DNA of 64,000 nt from Bradyrhizobium sp. 1(2017) (GTDB taxonomy: Bacteria; Pseudomonadota; Alphaproteobacteria; Rhizobiales; Xanthobacteraceae): positions 6,158,001 to 6,222,000 of the forward strand of contig NZ_CP050022.2 in assembly GCF_011602485.2 (NCBI RefSeq). Reading direction: 5' to 3'. The position numbers and the translations under genes were made by a program. Below, piece by piece: positions 1 to 9,070 of the stretch. The notes below the pieces were generated by a model. It had not been told where the DNA came from, searched no databases, and saw nothing but the letters and a program-made list of their open reading frames with translations. Numbering within the stretch: the first letter of the stretch is position 1; the number at the start of each line of letters is the position of its first letter.

Positions 1-483
1 GATGTCTTGCCAGTAGTCCAGTCTGCGTCGTTCGTAGAGCGAATATTGTGGCACAGCCTTAAGTATGGCCGAATAGATGGCTCCGAAACGGCCGACCGAA
101 ATTACGGTTGCGTCGAATGTCTGATTGTCACGGATGATTTCGATTTCCTCGAATCCGTTCGCAGGTCCGTACAGATCCCGAAGGGCGTCGTCGTCTGTCA
201 ATTGCGGCACCCCACCCTCAACCCGTTCGATCCAGTAATGCTTGCCGCCGTCGACGACGAGATGAATGGCCTGCACAGAATCGGCAATCGGCGGACGGTC
301 GAAATCCCCGCCATGAGTTCCGGTACTAAATGCGCCGACGATCGTCTGACCGCCCGCCCCTCCAAGGGTCGCAAAGCCCCAAGGTCCGCCAAATCCTCGA
401 TTCCCGAACGTGTCGTTTATGAGTCCGCCTAGAGTAGTGACGTCGCTGACGTCTCCCAAGAAAGTCGTTCGACCCAGTCCCAT
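1..483 (-). CDS. FAD-linked oxidase fragment, runs off the left edge
   Basis: The minus frame is open from the edge up to about 652. I take the ATG at 483, which gives MGLGRTTFLGDVSDVTTLGG and continues through FGNRGFGGPWGF and AFSTGTHGGD. The glycine-rich stretch followed by STGTHG is the hallmark of the PCMH-type FAD-binding domain of the aldonolactone/vanillyl-alcohol oxidase superfamily, where it contacts the flavin pyrophosphate. The next part (VVDGGKHYWIERVEGG) fits the following beta strands. The C-terminal substrate domain lies outside the window. The 57 codons above the ATG hold no recognisable N-terminal FAD motif, so the gene may be 5'-truncated. Substrate unknown. A weaker plus-strand frame (7-432) overlaps and is judged a shadow. 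Confidence 0.7.
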   Translation of the reverse strand, partial: MGLGRTTFLGDVSDVTTLGGLINDTFGNRGFGGPWGFATLGGAGGQTIVGAFSTGTHGGDFDRPPIADSVQAIHLVVDGGKHYWIERVEGGVPQLTDDDALRDLYGPANGFEEIEIIRDNQTFDATVISVGRFGAIYSAILKAVPQYSLYERRRLDYWQDI

Positions 484-749
484 GGTGGATTGCGGCGCAG
501 CGTGCGCATCAGCGGGGTGCGTCTCGAGCGTTTTGGTAGCAAGCACTTCCCGAACTGATCCTTGCCCAGGGTGACGCCCATTGCGACAACGTATCGCCGC
601 TTTGGGTTTATGGTGCGCTCGGAGGGCGTTCGCATTTTCAGCGATTTCAATGGGTTAGAGAGCGAGAAACGAACTGAGGTGCATTTCGCTCGCAAAAGTG
701 CCTTTTAGCCGAATCGCTGAAGAAGAGCCCTGCCCTGTGCGAAGTTAGG

Positions 750-806
750 TTAGCCCCACCGCTCATAACGGTCTGGCTGCAGGTTCGAGTCCTTCCGGGC
801 CCACCA
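750..806 (+). pseudogene. 3' half of a CAT-anticodon tRNA (Met or Ile2), 5' half missing
   Basis: The seven-base anticodon loop CTCATAA (762-768, anticodon CAT at 764-766) sits on a four-pair stem. It is followed by a T arm (stem 779-783/791-795, loop TTCGAGT), acceptor strand CGGGCCC, discriminator A and an encoded CCA (804-806). The T stem has one mismatch and the outer anticodon-stem pair is C-C. No GGGCCCG acceptor strand is found upstream where it should be. It is therefore a tRNA 3' fragment, the shape left when an element integrates into a tRNA 3' end, or a dying tRNA gene. Confidence 0.6.
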
Positions 807-849
807 ACGTGATCAATAGCTTACTTCGTTCTGGTTGTTAGCAGGGCGG

Positions 850-1030
850 TCGGCGCACCAGAAATCGTACCAGATATATCCGCCTTCTGTTCGCGAAGGC
901 TCGCGCACGACTTCCACTGATGTGATCTTCCCGCTGCAAGTGCCATGTCCGCTAAGGGTTCAATCTCGGAAGCGGATTTTCGGGTCTGGGTGGTCCGCAA
1001 AGGGCCCAGAAGCCGACGTTGCGCCATAAT
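850..1030. repeat. Degraded copy of a dispersed non-coding repeat
   Basis: Holds the tag GGGCCCAGAAGCCGAC (1002-1017), which recurs near 4838 and 7653. The spurious frame beginning MSAKGS matches the kind of false ORF often annotated across Bradyrhizobium and Rhodopseudomonas genomes (recalled, not searched). Frames on both strands are short and overlapping. No gene is called here. Confidence 0.55.
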
Positions 1031-1061
1031 CAAATCGCTCGGATTTTTAATTGTCGCGCAA

Positions 1062-1994
1062 TCAGCTTTCGTTCTTCCCAGACCGTCGCATTTCCCGGCG
1101 CCATGCCGCTGGACTGACGCCAACCAGCGAGGAAAACACACGCGTGAAATGGCTTTGATGGGCAAACCCGGCAGATATTGCAATCTCGGCTAACGGTAAG
1201 TCGCGAATGGTCATTAGCTGCTGTGCCACTTTCACGCGCTGTCGCAGTAACCATTGATGTGGCGGAAGCCCGGTGGAAACTCGAAATGCTCGTGAGAAGT
1301 GGCTCACTGAAAGATCGAACTCAGCCGCGATCTGCGCCATCGAGAGCCTTCCGCTAAGATCAGATTCGATTTTTTGGCAGGCAAGCCTAGTTTGCCTCGG
1401 CGCAAGACCGCCGCGAGTGAGTTTAACCCTGCGCGAACGCCTGCCATAGTCCTGCGCGATATGCGCCGTGACCGCAATCATCGTATGATCGACGAATAGT
1501 TGATTAGCTTCCTCCGGACGATGCAACGCTTGCATCAGTGACGATCCCAGATGCCGAATAACGAGGTCGTCAACACCGACGCCAGGCTGGTAGAGGAGCC
1601 CGCTAATGCGGGATCCGATAGCCTGTCCGGCGATGTCGTCGAGTGCTGAGCGCGTCAGGTAGAAAAAGATGGAATGATAAGGTTTGTTGATCACATACTG
1701 CGGATCGCGTTCTAAATCATACAAATAGGTCGCACCAGCACGAATATCCGACTTGATGACACAGCGACCTCGCTCCCAGCACTCGCACTCGGTGTAGTCG
1801 CGCAATTTCAGGCTGACCAGATAGGCCTCCTCGCGGGTAAATCGGCCCGACAGACCTGGCACCGGAGTTTCGTTTCGTGTTTCGGTTACTGCGAGTTTGA
1901 TGCCTCGCGGTAATCGCGTGATCATGGACGGCGGAGTGTCCACTTGACGCAAGAACTGTCCGTGTCTCTCTCCGAAGGCGCCAGCTCTACTCAT
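1062..1994 (-). CDS. AraC family transcriptional regulator
   Basis: 310 aa. The N-terminal about 190 residues are a ligand or cupin-like half of AraC proteins without a strong motif. The C-terminal about 100 residues form the double helix-turn-helix: LSMAQIAAEFDLSVSHFSRAF, then PHQWLLRQRVKVAQQL and LAEIAISAGFAHQSHFTRVF, the usual AraC signature. It is divergent from a second AraC gene at 2301, with a 306-bp spacer that holds three tandem 19-bp repeats. A DNA-binding activator or repressor is secure; its effector and targets are not visible. The nearest enzyme gene is the metallo-hydrolase at 3691. Confidence 0.9.
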   Translation of the reverse strand: MSRAGAFGERHGQFLRQVDTPPSMITRLPRGIKLAVTETRNETPVPGLSGRFTREEAYLVSLKLRDYTECECWERGRCVIKSDIRAGATYLYDLERDPQYVINKPYHSIFFYLTRSALDDIAGQAIGSRISGLLYQPGVGVDDLVIRHLGSSLMQALHRPEEANQLFVDHTMIAVTAHIAQDYGRRSRRVKLTRGGLAPRQTRLACQKIESDLSGRLSMAQIAAEFDLSVSHFSRAFRVSTGLPPHQWLLRQRVKVAQQLMTIRDLPLAEIAISAGFAHQSHFTRVFSSLVGVSPAAWRREMRRSGKNES

Positions 1995-2180
1995 TGAAGT
2001 CAGCTCTCGCTGTTAAATCGTGGCGAGACTACTCGTTCTCAGTGCGGATATTAATAAACCGCTTAGGGGCAGCCGCGCGACCCTGTTCTGGTACCGGAGT
2101 TCGATTGACGAACAAGTAAGTTCAGTTCCTGCCTACACAAGATCGTCTGATGGTCGCAATCTCTGACCTGCACGGACATA

Positions 2181-2237
2181 GCAGCTTTAGACAAAGATGG
2201 CAGCTTTAGACAAAGGTGGCAACTTTAGGCAAGACGA
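2181..2237. repeat. Three tandem 19-bp direct repeats between two AraC genes
   Basis: Copies at 2181-2199 (GCAGCTTTAGACAAAGATG), 2200-2218 (one base different) and 2219-2237 (more diverged, GCAACTTTAGGCAAGACGA). AraC proteins commonly bind direct repeats near a helical period, so this is a candidate operator for one or both flanking regulators. The rest of the 1995-2300 spacer shows nothing else. Confidence 0.6.
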
Positions 2238-2300
2238 CGGACTGTTGGAACTCTAGAAGCCGCGGAAACACGTTCAATCGAAACCTCTTAGCTTGAGGAC

Positions 2301-3263
2301 ATGACCGTGAGGCGAGGCCCGATCCTGCGCGAAGGCTCTCAGGGGCAGCCGGATAGCTCCGAACCGGACGCTCCTGCCCCCTCGTTCAACAAGCGCCCTC
2401 ACGCGGATGCAGAGATGGCGCGGGTTCTCAGGACCAAGCCTGTTAGCATGGCAAAGGATTCCTCAAGCGGCGCAATCACGTTTTGGAAGCATGATCCTCT
2501 ACACGACGTAGTCGGGGCCATGGCCGATCATGTCATCATGGCTTTTCCCGGAGCGCCATCGAGATTCGAGAGACGCTCCGGGAAAGAACATGTGACTGGA
2601 ACGGCTCGCAGCGGAACAGTTACAGTCATTCCAGCGGGCTCGACCTCGCGATGGGATATTTTTCAGCCGTTGACCGTTGTGCAGCTCTACCTTCCGCAAA
2701 CTACGCTCTTGCGCGTTGCGGCAGAGGCCGGCATGGCCGGCCCCGACGACCTTGTCGAGCGAACCGCGAATCCGGACCTCATAACCTCAAGATTGCTGCT
2801 GAGTGCAGTTGGTGCTCTGGACGGCAGTGCAGTACTGGACTCGCTATTCAGGCATCAGCTCACTGATCTTGTCGCGACACGTCTACTGGCCGCGTACTCG
2901 GGCTCCTTTTCAAGGCCAGTGCCGATTATCGGCGGGCTGTCGCCCAAGATTCTGGCCCGCGCAATTGAACGCCTGCGCTCGGATGTAGACGCGGACCTCT
3001 CACTTTCCGCGCTCGCATCGGATGCCGCCTTGTCGCGGTTCCACTTCTGCCGTGCCTTTAAGGAGAGCACTGGGGTCTCGCCACATGCATGGTTGCGGCA
3101 GCACCGGCTCGAACAAGCGATGCAGATGCTGCGCGAAACTGATGATTCAATCCTCTCCATCGCCGCGGCGCTCGGCTACGCCTCTCAGACAGCGTTCGCC
3201 GCGGCTTTCAAAAAGCTAACTGGAGAATCCCCGAGCGTTTGGCGGACGCGAGTACGTAAGTAG
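2301..3263 (+). CDS. AraC family transcriptional regulator
   Basis: 320 aa. The C-terminal AraC/XylS DNA-binding domain is clear: LSLSALASDAALSRFHFCRAF, then TGVSPHAWLRQHRLEQAMQML and ILSIAAALGYASQTAFAAAF ending in GESPSVWR. The middle part (about 55-200) looks like the AraC-type sensor half, with PAGSTSRWDIFQ resembling its cupin strands. The first 38 residues are low in conserved character, so the true start may be internal (MARVLRTKP, near 2415). It reads toward the metallo-hydrolase at 3691, which is a plausible target. Confidence 0.88.
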   Translation: MTVRRGPILREGSQGQPDSSEPDAPAPSFNKRPHADAEMARVLRTKPVSMAKDSSSGAITFWKHDPLHDVVGAMADHVIMAFPGAPSRFERRSGKEHVTGTARSGTVTVIPAGSTSRWDIFQPLTVVQLYLPQTTLLRVAAEAGMAGPDDLVERTANPDLITSRLLLSAVGALDGSAVLDSLFRHQLTDLVATRLLAAYSGSFSRPVPIIGGLSPKILARAIERLRSDVDADLSLSALASDAALSRFHFCRAFKESTGVSPHAWLRQHRLEQAMQMLRETDDSILSIAAALGYASQTAFAAAFKKLTGESPSVWRTRVRK

Positions 3264-3690
3264 CAATTGCTCGATGATGAGGGCAATCCCTCTGGCGCAA
3301 AGGCAAGTCTAGTCCATTAAAAGATCGTCACCCTCCAAGATACACAGGGAGACGATGGATGATCGAAGAGAAACTCGCGATCAACTCATAAGCTCTCCGC
3401 CTTCAGGAGCGAACTCAACCCAGTGATACGTTTTGTAACTCTCAATAGGAGCGCGCAGTGACCCATATTCTTCGCAGCGGCTGCGGCAGGGCTTTGATGA
3501 TTGTCGAGGCAGCAGAAGTTGCTGATATCTACGCCCTTACCATGCCGAACTATCGAGCCGCGATGGAAAGCTTTTGAGAAGGTACAGATCGCAAGTATCG
3601 AACAGTTGAAACGAACCAAGCAACTGGAGTTCCAGGCGCTCGTCGCCGGTTAAACGGCGCTAGAAAACAAAATCAATTGGGAGTTTGAAA
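3264..3690. other. Intergenic, no assignable gene
   Basis: 427 bp. A short plus-strand tail ending at about 3652 (QIASIEQLKRTKQLEFQALVAG) looks protein-like but is preceded by a stop and has no start, so it may be a decayed gene end. A 77-aa minus frame (3386-3619) has no family features. Confidence 0.4.
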
Positions 3691-4623
3691 ATGAATCATG
3701 TAATCCGCGACCCGCAGCAGGGAATGAAGCTCAGCTCGAAGGTCCGATCTGACGAACTGGTTCCTTCGCGCTACGCACTACGCGTCGGCGAGATCGACGT
3801 GATGGTGATAAGTGATGGGGTGCTGACGCCGCCAGCCGAGTCGATGGCTACCAACGCCGACCCAGCCGCCCGCGGCGCTTGGTTAGACGACATGTTTTTG
3901 TCCAGAGAGGCATTTGATTGGGCGCTGAACGAGGTCGTGGTGCGCAGCGGCGACCAAACCATCCTCGTCGACAGTGGGCTTGGGGTGGAATACCCGGACT
4001 TTCCGCGGGCCGGGCAGCTAGGTTTGCGACTGGAGGCCGCCGGCATCGATCTTGGGTCAGTGACAGACGTGGTCCTGACACACATGCACTTCGACCACGT
4101 TGGCGGGCTGCTCGTCGACGGCGTGAAGGAGCGGCTGCGTCCGGACCTCCGGATCCACGTGTCCGCGGCCGAGGTCAAGTTCTGGGCGACGCCCGATTTC
4201 TCCCGCACCGCCATGCCGCCCGAGCTCGCCAACCTCGCGCGGCGAGCATCAAAACAATTCCTCGACAAATACCGCGATCAGTTGTGCATTTTCGAGGAAC
4301 AGCAAGAGGTGGCGCCGGGCGTGGTCGTCAGCCGCACCGGCGGCCACACCCCCGGGCACAGCGTGGTCCGCCTGACGTCCGGTGGGGACCAGCTGATGTT
4401 CGCTGGCGATGCCATCTTCCCAGTCTCGTTCGACCACCCCGAATGGCACAACGGCTTCGAGCATGACCCTGAGGAGGCTACCCGCGTCCGGATCCGACTC
4501 ATGCGGGAGTTAGTCGAGACCGGCTCATGGCTGGTGGCCACGCACATGCCGTTTCCGTCTATCGGCCGGGTAGCGCTCGCAGGCGATGTCTTCCGTTGGG
4601 TCCCGACCTGGTGGGATTATTGA
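3691..4623 (+). CDS. Metallo-beta-lactamase fold hydrolase
   Basis: 310 aa from the ATG at 3691, preceded by GGGAG at 3679-3683. A TTG two codons earlier is less likely. It carries the metal-binding HxHxDH motif as HMHFDH (residues 131-136), then GGHTPGHS with the third metal histidine, AGDAIF with the bridging aspartate, and THMPFPS near the C-terminus. This is the order seen in lactonase- and glyoxalase-II-like members of the superfamily. No signal peptide, so probably cytoplasmic. Substrate not determinable; acyl-homoserine lactones, other lactones or esters are possible. The AraC gene just upstream on the same strand may regulate it. Confidence 0.9.
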   Translation: MNHVIRDPQQGMKLSSKVRSDELVPSRYALRVGEIDVMVISDGVLTPPAESMATNADPAARGAWLDDMFLSREAFDWALNEVVVRSGDQTILVDSGLGVEYPDFPRAGQLGLRLEAAGIDLGSVTDVVLTHMHFDHVGGLLVDGVKERLRPDLRIHVSAAEVKFWATPDFSRTAMPPELANLARRASKQFLDKYRDQLCIFEEQQEVAPGVVVSRTGGHTPGHSVVRLTSGGDQLMFAGDAIFPVSFDHPEWHNGFEHDPEEATRVRIRLMRELVETGSWLVATHMPFPSIGRVALAGDVFRWVPTWWDY

Positions 4624-4796
4624 TCCAGGTGAGCGAGGCTCGCTTCAATGTGAACTTGTCGAACTGATGAGTTCGCACCCCTCCAACGTAGAATGACAAG
4701 GTGCCACTTCGAAAGACGGGCTCGATGACATAGGATGTCCGGTAAGGGGCACAAGCGGCGGTCGAGGTGCGCGCGGCCCCGCGACCGGTCCGCCGC

Positions 4797-4860
4797 CGAT
4801 AGCCGACACCACAATGGTATCAACCTTGTTCGGCTAAGGGCCCAGAAGCTGAAGTGGCCG
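4797..4860. repeat. Degraded dispersed repeat copy
   Basis: Contains GATAGCCGACACCACAA, shared with the copy near 45670, and GGGCCCAGAAGCTGAAGTGG (4838-4857), close to the tag at 1002. Non-coding. Confidence 0.5.
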
Positions 4861-4864
4861 GTTC

Positions 4865-5569
4865 TCATCGTGGCTCTCTCAGATGCCAATCCCCATTCCG
4901 GTGCTCGATAGAAGTCGATACAGTTCGTTGGGGAAGCCCGAGAGAAGATGCAAGAAGTTTGACGCGCGTTTCCCCGTCCCAGCCAGTAAACTCATAGAAC
5001 CACTGCCCGTCGTCCGGCGTGCGATAGTGCCATTCCTTGGAGGATGGATCGGGCGTGCTTGGAACAATATCCATTCCGTCAGGAGGTCCGGCGGGGCCGA
5101 TCGACGAAGCGACGGAAGCGAGCCAGCGCCTGTCCGGCGAGTAGTGAGGGGGCGCAACGATTTCTGTGGCGTCGCCCGTTTTGCCCCTCACGAGTAGCCA
5201 GCTCGCACCTTCCCAATAATCGACTTCGATCAAGACAAGGTCGTGCTCGGGAAAATACCCCGTCAGCTGATATTTGACGCAGCCCTCGGCCTCATTGCTC
5301 TGACACTTTGCTTCCTCGTTGAGATAAATTCTTGTCTTTCCGTTCCTGAAATTCAACTGCAGACCCGGGCCGACGCGCTGGGCCAGCTCACCGACCTGTT
5401 CAAGACAGGCCTTCTCTGACCGATCAATGTCACCGAGGCCGTTGTCTCCGATACAACGGCCGTCCTGCGACGGATGATCAGAAAACGAATAGGGGGGCGC
5501 AGCAAGGGCGGTCGCGTCAAGCAGGAGAGATGCACTCGCTGCGGCAATTGCAAGCCGGATCAACGTCAT
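4865..5569 (-). CDS. Secreted protein of unknown function
   Basis: 234 aa with a clean Sec signal peptide (residues 1-23, hydrophobic core LAIAAASASLLLDATALA, cleavage near ALAA). The mature part has four cysteines in its first half (CIGDNG, CLEQ, CQSN, CVKY), which could form disulfides in the periplasm. It ends in an aromatic-rich strand region (EWHYRTPDDGQWFYEFTGW). I recognise no family. It stands alone between two repeat copies; the ATG at 5569 is the first in frame. Confidence 0.75.
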   Translation of the reverse strand: MTLIRLAIAAASASLLLDATALAAPPYSFSDHPSQDGRCIGDNGLGDIDRSEKACLEQVGELAQRVGPGLQLNFRNGKTRIYLNEEAKCQSNEAEGCVKYQLTGYFPEHDLVLIEVDYWEGASWLLVRGKTGDATEIVAPPHYSPDRRWLASVASSIGPAGPPDGMDIVPSTPDPSSKEWHYRTPDDGQWFYEFTGWDGETRVKLLASSLGLPQRTVSTSIEHRNGDWHLREPR

Positions 5570-5654
5570 TGTAGAGCCTTCAGAATTAAGGATCGACTTG
5601 ATGGCAGAGAAATCGCTTTGGCGGAGTTAATACCTTAGCTCAAAGTTACCGAAC

Positions 5655-5712
5655 CCTCGTCAAAAGCCGACATTGCGCAGGCAGCGCAGCAACAGCTAAG
5701 GGCCAATAGGCG
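5655..5712. repeat. Degraded dispersed repeat copy
   Basis: AAAAGCCGACATTGCGC at 5662-5678 followed by CAGCAACAGCTAAGGGCC. Same repeat group as near 1002 and 4838. Confidence 0.4.
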
Positions 5713-5716
5713 ACCG

Positions 5717-5965
5717 TCAATCCTCTGAAAGGAGTAAGCGTTCCAGCGAGACTGTGGCGCAGGCTGAAGCCACGACTCGGCCTTCGTCGTCTCGCACCTC
5801 AATCTTGGTTAAACCGGTCCTGCGGTTGCGGGCGTCATCGAGGATAGCTTGGCCTAGAGTCTCAAGGGCTAACGTCTCGGCCGCGCCTACATCGACAACA
5901 TCAATCCCGTCGTCATCGATAACAACGCCGCCGTCATGATGGATATCGAAGCGGTAAAGCGGCAT
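5717..5965 (-). CDS. DUF6894 family protein
   Basis: 82 aa. It starts MPLYRFDIHHDGG and ends with EVRDDEGRVVASACATVSLERL, the layout of the small DUF6894 proteins that are very common in Bradyrhizobium and Methylobacterium: an aromatic N-terminal strand, an acidic DDDGIDV turn, a helix of alanines and leucines, and a C-terminal strand. Soluble, function unknown. Length is typical of the family. Confidence 0.8.
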   Translation of the reverse strand: MPLYRFDIHHDGGVVIDDDGIDVVDVGAAETLALETLGQAILDDARNRRTGLTKIEVRDDEGRVVASACATVSLERLLLSED

Positions 5966-6025
5966 CGGCGGCCCGTGTCCTGTAGGTTCCTAAGGTTCAT
6001 TCCATTTAGGGGGACAACGGACCGC

Positions 6026-6322
6026 TCAGTTCTGGGAACGAACGACCTCCGGCTTATCCGTAATGATCAGCTGGAAACGAGGCACAGCCAGCTTGTCAGG
6101 TAAAACGCGAGCGGGTGCGAGTTTCGAATCAGATCGCGTAGCCCGCTTGCAGTTGGGGCACACGAAAAGGCTTGCGATTATTGGTGCAGGCGCGTCTCGA
6201 ACAAGCTCCGATCGAAACCACCTCATGGCGGTTTGGCAATTCGGGCAATCCGTAGCCTCCAAGTGTTCCGCAGCTTGCTTCAGCACGTCCATTGCCGCCC
6301 CATGTTCGGGAAAAAGTAGCAT
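6026..6322 (-). CDS. Small zinc-ribbon-like protein
   Basis: 98 aa. Two CPNC knuckles (DCPNCQTAMRWF and VCPNCKRATRS) about 32 residues apart would form one treble-clef or zinc-ribbon metal site. The N-terminal part is a short helix (MDVLKQAAEHLEA). Translation may start at that internal methionine (about 6292). I associate this type with small Bradyrhizobium hypothetical proteins but cannot name a family. No operon partner. Confidence 0.65.
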   Translation of the reverse strand: MLLFPEHGAAMDVLKQAAEHLEATDCPNCQTAMRWFRSELVRDAPAPIIASLFVCPNCKRATRSDSKLAPARVLPDKLAVPRFQLIITDKPEVVRSQN

Positions 6323-6450
6323 GGCAACGAGCGGCGTACAGTACCAAAAGATACGCTGAGCAATGACAGATGTTAAATTTAGGTACGGGGAACTTTGCGG
6401 GCGGGTCGCTTCGACAGCTTGAGTCTAGGCGCGAGCGGGAAGTAGCGGCC

Positions 6451-6684
6451 CTATGACTTTCGGCGCCTTGATCGAGAGATACCGCAGATTGTCGTGCTGC
6501 TAACGGCCGCCAAGGGGCGCACGTAAGATGTAGCCTCACGCGAGACGGTTGAGGGCTGGGTAGGCACAGCCCCAATACGTCGTTCCGCCTCTTCGACTCG
6601 AAGGCGTAGATCTTCCAAATCTGACAGTTGGGAAGAGAGGTCGTTCAGCCGTTGGACCAAAAGGATCGTGCGAGAGTCCTGCAT
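6451..6684 (-). CDS. Small protein with a coiled-coil segment
   Basis: 77 aa from the ATG at 6684, chosen because CGGGAG (minus strand of 6691-6696) sits six bases upstream; a longer frame to 6831 lacks this. Residues 1-40 (MQDSRTILLVQRLNDLSSQL then LEDLRLRVEEAERRI) form an amphipathic heptad-like helix. The remainder is low-complexity and basic at the end. Unknown function. Confidence 0.55.
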   Translation of the reverse strand: MQDSRTILLVQRLNDLSSQLSDLEDLRLRVEEAERRIGAVPTQPSTVSREATSYVRPLAAVSSTTICGISRSRRRKS

Positions 6685-6932
6685 CAACATCTCCCGCTTG
6701 CCGCGAAGACCGCAGCTTCGTGCGTATGCGGCGTGATGAAGCTGGCGTTGTCGCCCTAGGGGATAGGGCGACGGGAAAACAAGATACCCGTCCAACCGTT
6801 CCACTTTCGTTGACGCTATGACTTTCGGCATATGGCCCTAGCCGCGCGAGAACGCCCATATTCCTGAACCGATTGGTGAAGAGACTTAGCTGGTGCCCCG
6901 GCCAAATCTCGTCTCTTGGCGGAGGTGCTTGG

Positions 6933-7258
6933 ATGTCCTTTGACGCGATGGCCGCGGCGGTCGATTGGCTAGACGCCTACCGTGCCGGCGATGTTGAGAA
7001 CATTCTGCGAATGTACGCTGAAGATGCTATCTTCCTCTGCGGCTGCGGCGGCATGAAGACGATTACAGGGTCCGAAGGTCGCCGCGCGTATTGGGTCGAC
7101 CGGATGGTCGAATATCCCGCGTCGAGGCTCGACAATTGCAGCAGGCCAGTGAAGGAGCTCTGATCTCTTACCTTGCGCGCGACGGCTTGGTCAGCGCGGT
7201 CTTGAGGTTCAACGCCGCTGGCCAGATATCGGCGCAGACCTGCGGGCCTTCCGACTGA
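6933..7258 (+). pseudogene. NTF2/SnoaL-like small protein, split by a frameshift
   Basis: Starts at ATG 6933 with GGAGG at 6921-6925. Frame 1 gives MSFDAMAAAVDWLDAYRAGD, VENILRMYAEDAIF and GCGGMKTITG, typical of the cone-shaped NTF2-like fold. Near 7135 it leaves the family sequence and stops at 7163. A shifted frame continues directly with LQQASEGALISYLARDGLVS and ends in QTCGPSD at 7258. A one-base insertion around GACAATTG explains both halves. Function of this small subgroup unknown. Confidence 0.75.
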
Positions 7259-7689
7259 GGTGCGAAAAGGCACCAGCTCGCGGGCAATGGATGCAAGCTG
7301 GTGCTTCTCCACCTGAAACGCGGTCATTTCGCCGCGTTCGGGAAAACGTGGTAATCGATTTAACGTTCCGGGGACCGCGATGCTCGCTGGTAGGGGCGCC
7401 GTTCGCCTTCGCGTCTCTGAACCAGCTGGAAGAGTTCCGATTCTCGCGCGGGCATTCCGCCGCTAAATCGCGGCACTCAATTGAGTTCAGCATAAATGGA
7501 CCGAGCGATATAGGTTCACAGATTAGTCCACCCTCTCAAGGGCCGTAGCTCTAGTCCGCTATGGGTCAAACTGAGAAGTCCGGGCGCTCAGCTGCCAGGT
7601 CGGCTTTACCCACAACTGCAGACAAACCGCTGCATCGACCAACTGACGCGATGGGCCAGAAGCCGACATGTCGTGAAACGATGTCGCTC
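7259..7689. other. Intergenic with one repeat remnant
   Basis: 431 bp. Holds GGGCCAGAAGCCGACATG at 7653-7670 (dispersed repeat tag). Overlapping short frames on both strands show no family features. Confidence 0.4.
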
Positions 7690-9070
7690 TTAATTTCGGC
7701 CGGTCGTAGCACCGGAATTCGTCTGGACCTCCTCGATGTCCGGCAGCTTCCAGCTGCGCTCGAAATACGGCTTCTCCGGGCCGTAAAGACGAAAGTAAGC
7801 GAAGAACGATTTGCCTGGAATTGTCTCGATCCAGCTGTTCTCCCAGCCCGCCGGGGCTTTTGGACCGACATAAAGATCGACGGTGCCGTCGGCGTTCTTC
7901 CTCAAGCTTCCTTGCGCGACGATATATCGGCCGGCTGTGTCGGGTTGTTCAATTGCACCCGGTCGTAGGTGTCGTACACCGTGAATGACCAGAAGTTCTT
8001 GGCAGGTACGTCCGAGGGCACACGCAGTCGGTAGGTCTTGGCGCCGTCGAACCAGTTGTTGTTCTGATCCTTATATGCGCCCAGATATGCGGAGCCAACG
8101 CCTGGTATCTTGGTGACCATCGCGTCCGATGCCGTGACGGCCTCGTAAAAGTAATCAGCACGTTCGTCGATCTCGATATAGTTGCGTTTTTCCTGGCTCG
8201 GATCGAACATGATCACGGTGCCCATTTGGTATCCGGACGGTCACGTTCTTGTACCGGCTCCTGCTGCATGGACTCGTTGAACCGTTCCCAATACGCGAGG
8301 CCACGCGGCTGCACCTGCGACCATTTCTTGCCGTCGACCTTGCGGCTCTTTTGTTCGGGCGAATTCGCTCGCTGGGCGTAGGGATAGAATCGGAAGCCCT
8401 TCTGGGCGGCCGCCATATTCTCGGCGCCTGGATCGAGAACCCGTACGCCAGCAAAGAAGTTGTTGGTTGTGACTGGCACCACAAAATACCCGGTCGTGTC
8501 GTTGGGAGGTGTCTGTCCCGGTCCGACGAGCATGAATTTTCCGCCCTTGCCTTTGTCGGGTCCCACCTGGCCCAGATCAGTCATCGGCCGCTGCCAGAAG
8601 TCCATGATCATGCCGCCGAGATTTGCGGCGGGAACCTCCACAACGATTGGGCCCTTCTCCAGATTACCGAAGGTGATGAGGTAAGGCGTGGTGAGATTAG
8701 CGGTCAGGATACCGAGTTTGTCCTTGAAGTCGAGATAGAGAACGGTTTCAAGTTCGGCGGCGCCAATCTCGTTCAGGTGCGCATGCTTCCACTCTGCCAT
8801 CGCGACAAAAGGAATAGCCCAGATGTAAGCCTGCGTCGCGCGCTGGAAATCCATCTGATCATAGATGCGACGCTCCTCGGCTTCGTTGGCTGGCAGGCCA
8901 AACTGGAGCTTCACGCCGCCAATCGGTGTTTGAACAGTTTCGATCTGGGCAGTTTGGGTTTGAGCCTGCGCCAGACCGGCCTGACTAACGGCGGCGGCTA
9001 AGACGATGAAGGAATTGATTAGGGGAAGCGCGAGGGCCCTGATCGACATATTTTTCCTCCGTTCCCGCAC
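7690..9070 (-). pseudogene. DUF1254/DUF1214 domain protein, broken into three frames
   Basis: Piece 1 (9070-8213) has a signal peptide and a DUF1254 domain (QAYIWAIPFVAMAEWKH, LTANLTTPYLITFGNL, PMTDLGQVGPDKGKGGKF) and ends abruptly after QERDRPDTKWAP. Piece 2 (8225-7902) resumes in another frame with MFDPSQEKRNYIEIDERADY and ends at SSRKEA. Piece 3 (7905-7690) is the DUF1214 C-terminus (KNADGTVDLYVGPKAPAGWE, ending SWKLPDIEE). Between pieces 1 and 2 part of the usual linker seems deleted; between 2 and 3 there is a simple frameshift. Intact relatives are exported proteins of about 450-500 aa with poorly known function. Confidence 0.85.

Noticed and set aside
7..432. 141-aa plus-strand frame at the left edge
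   Set aside because: Antisense to a frame with a clear FAD-oxidase signature; no family features of its own.
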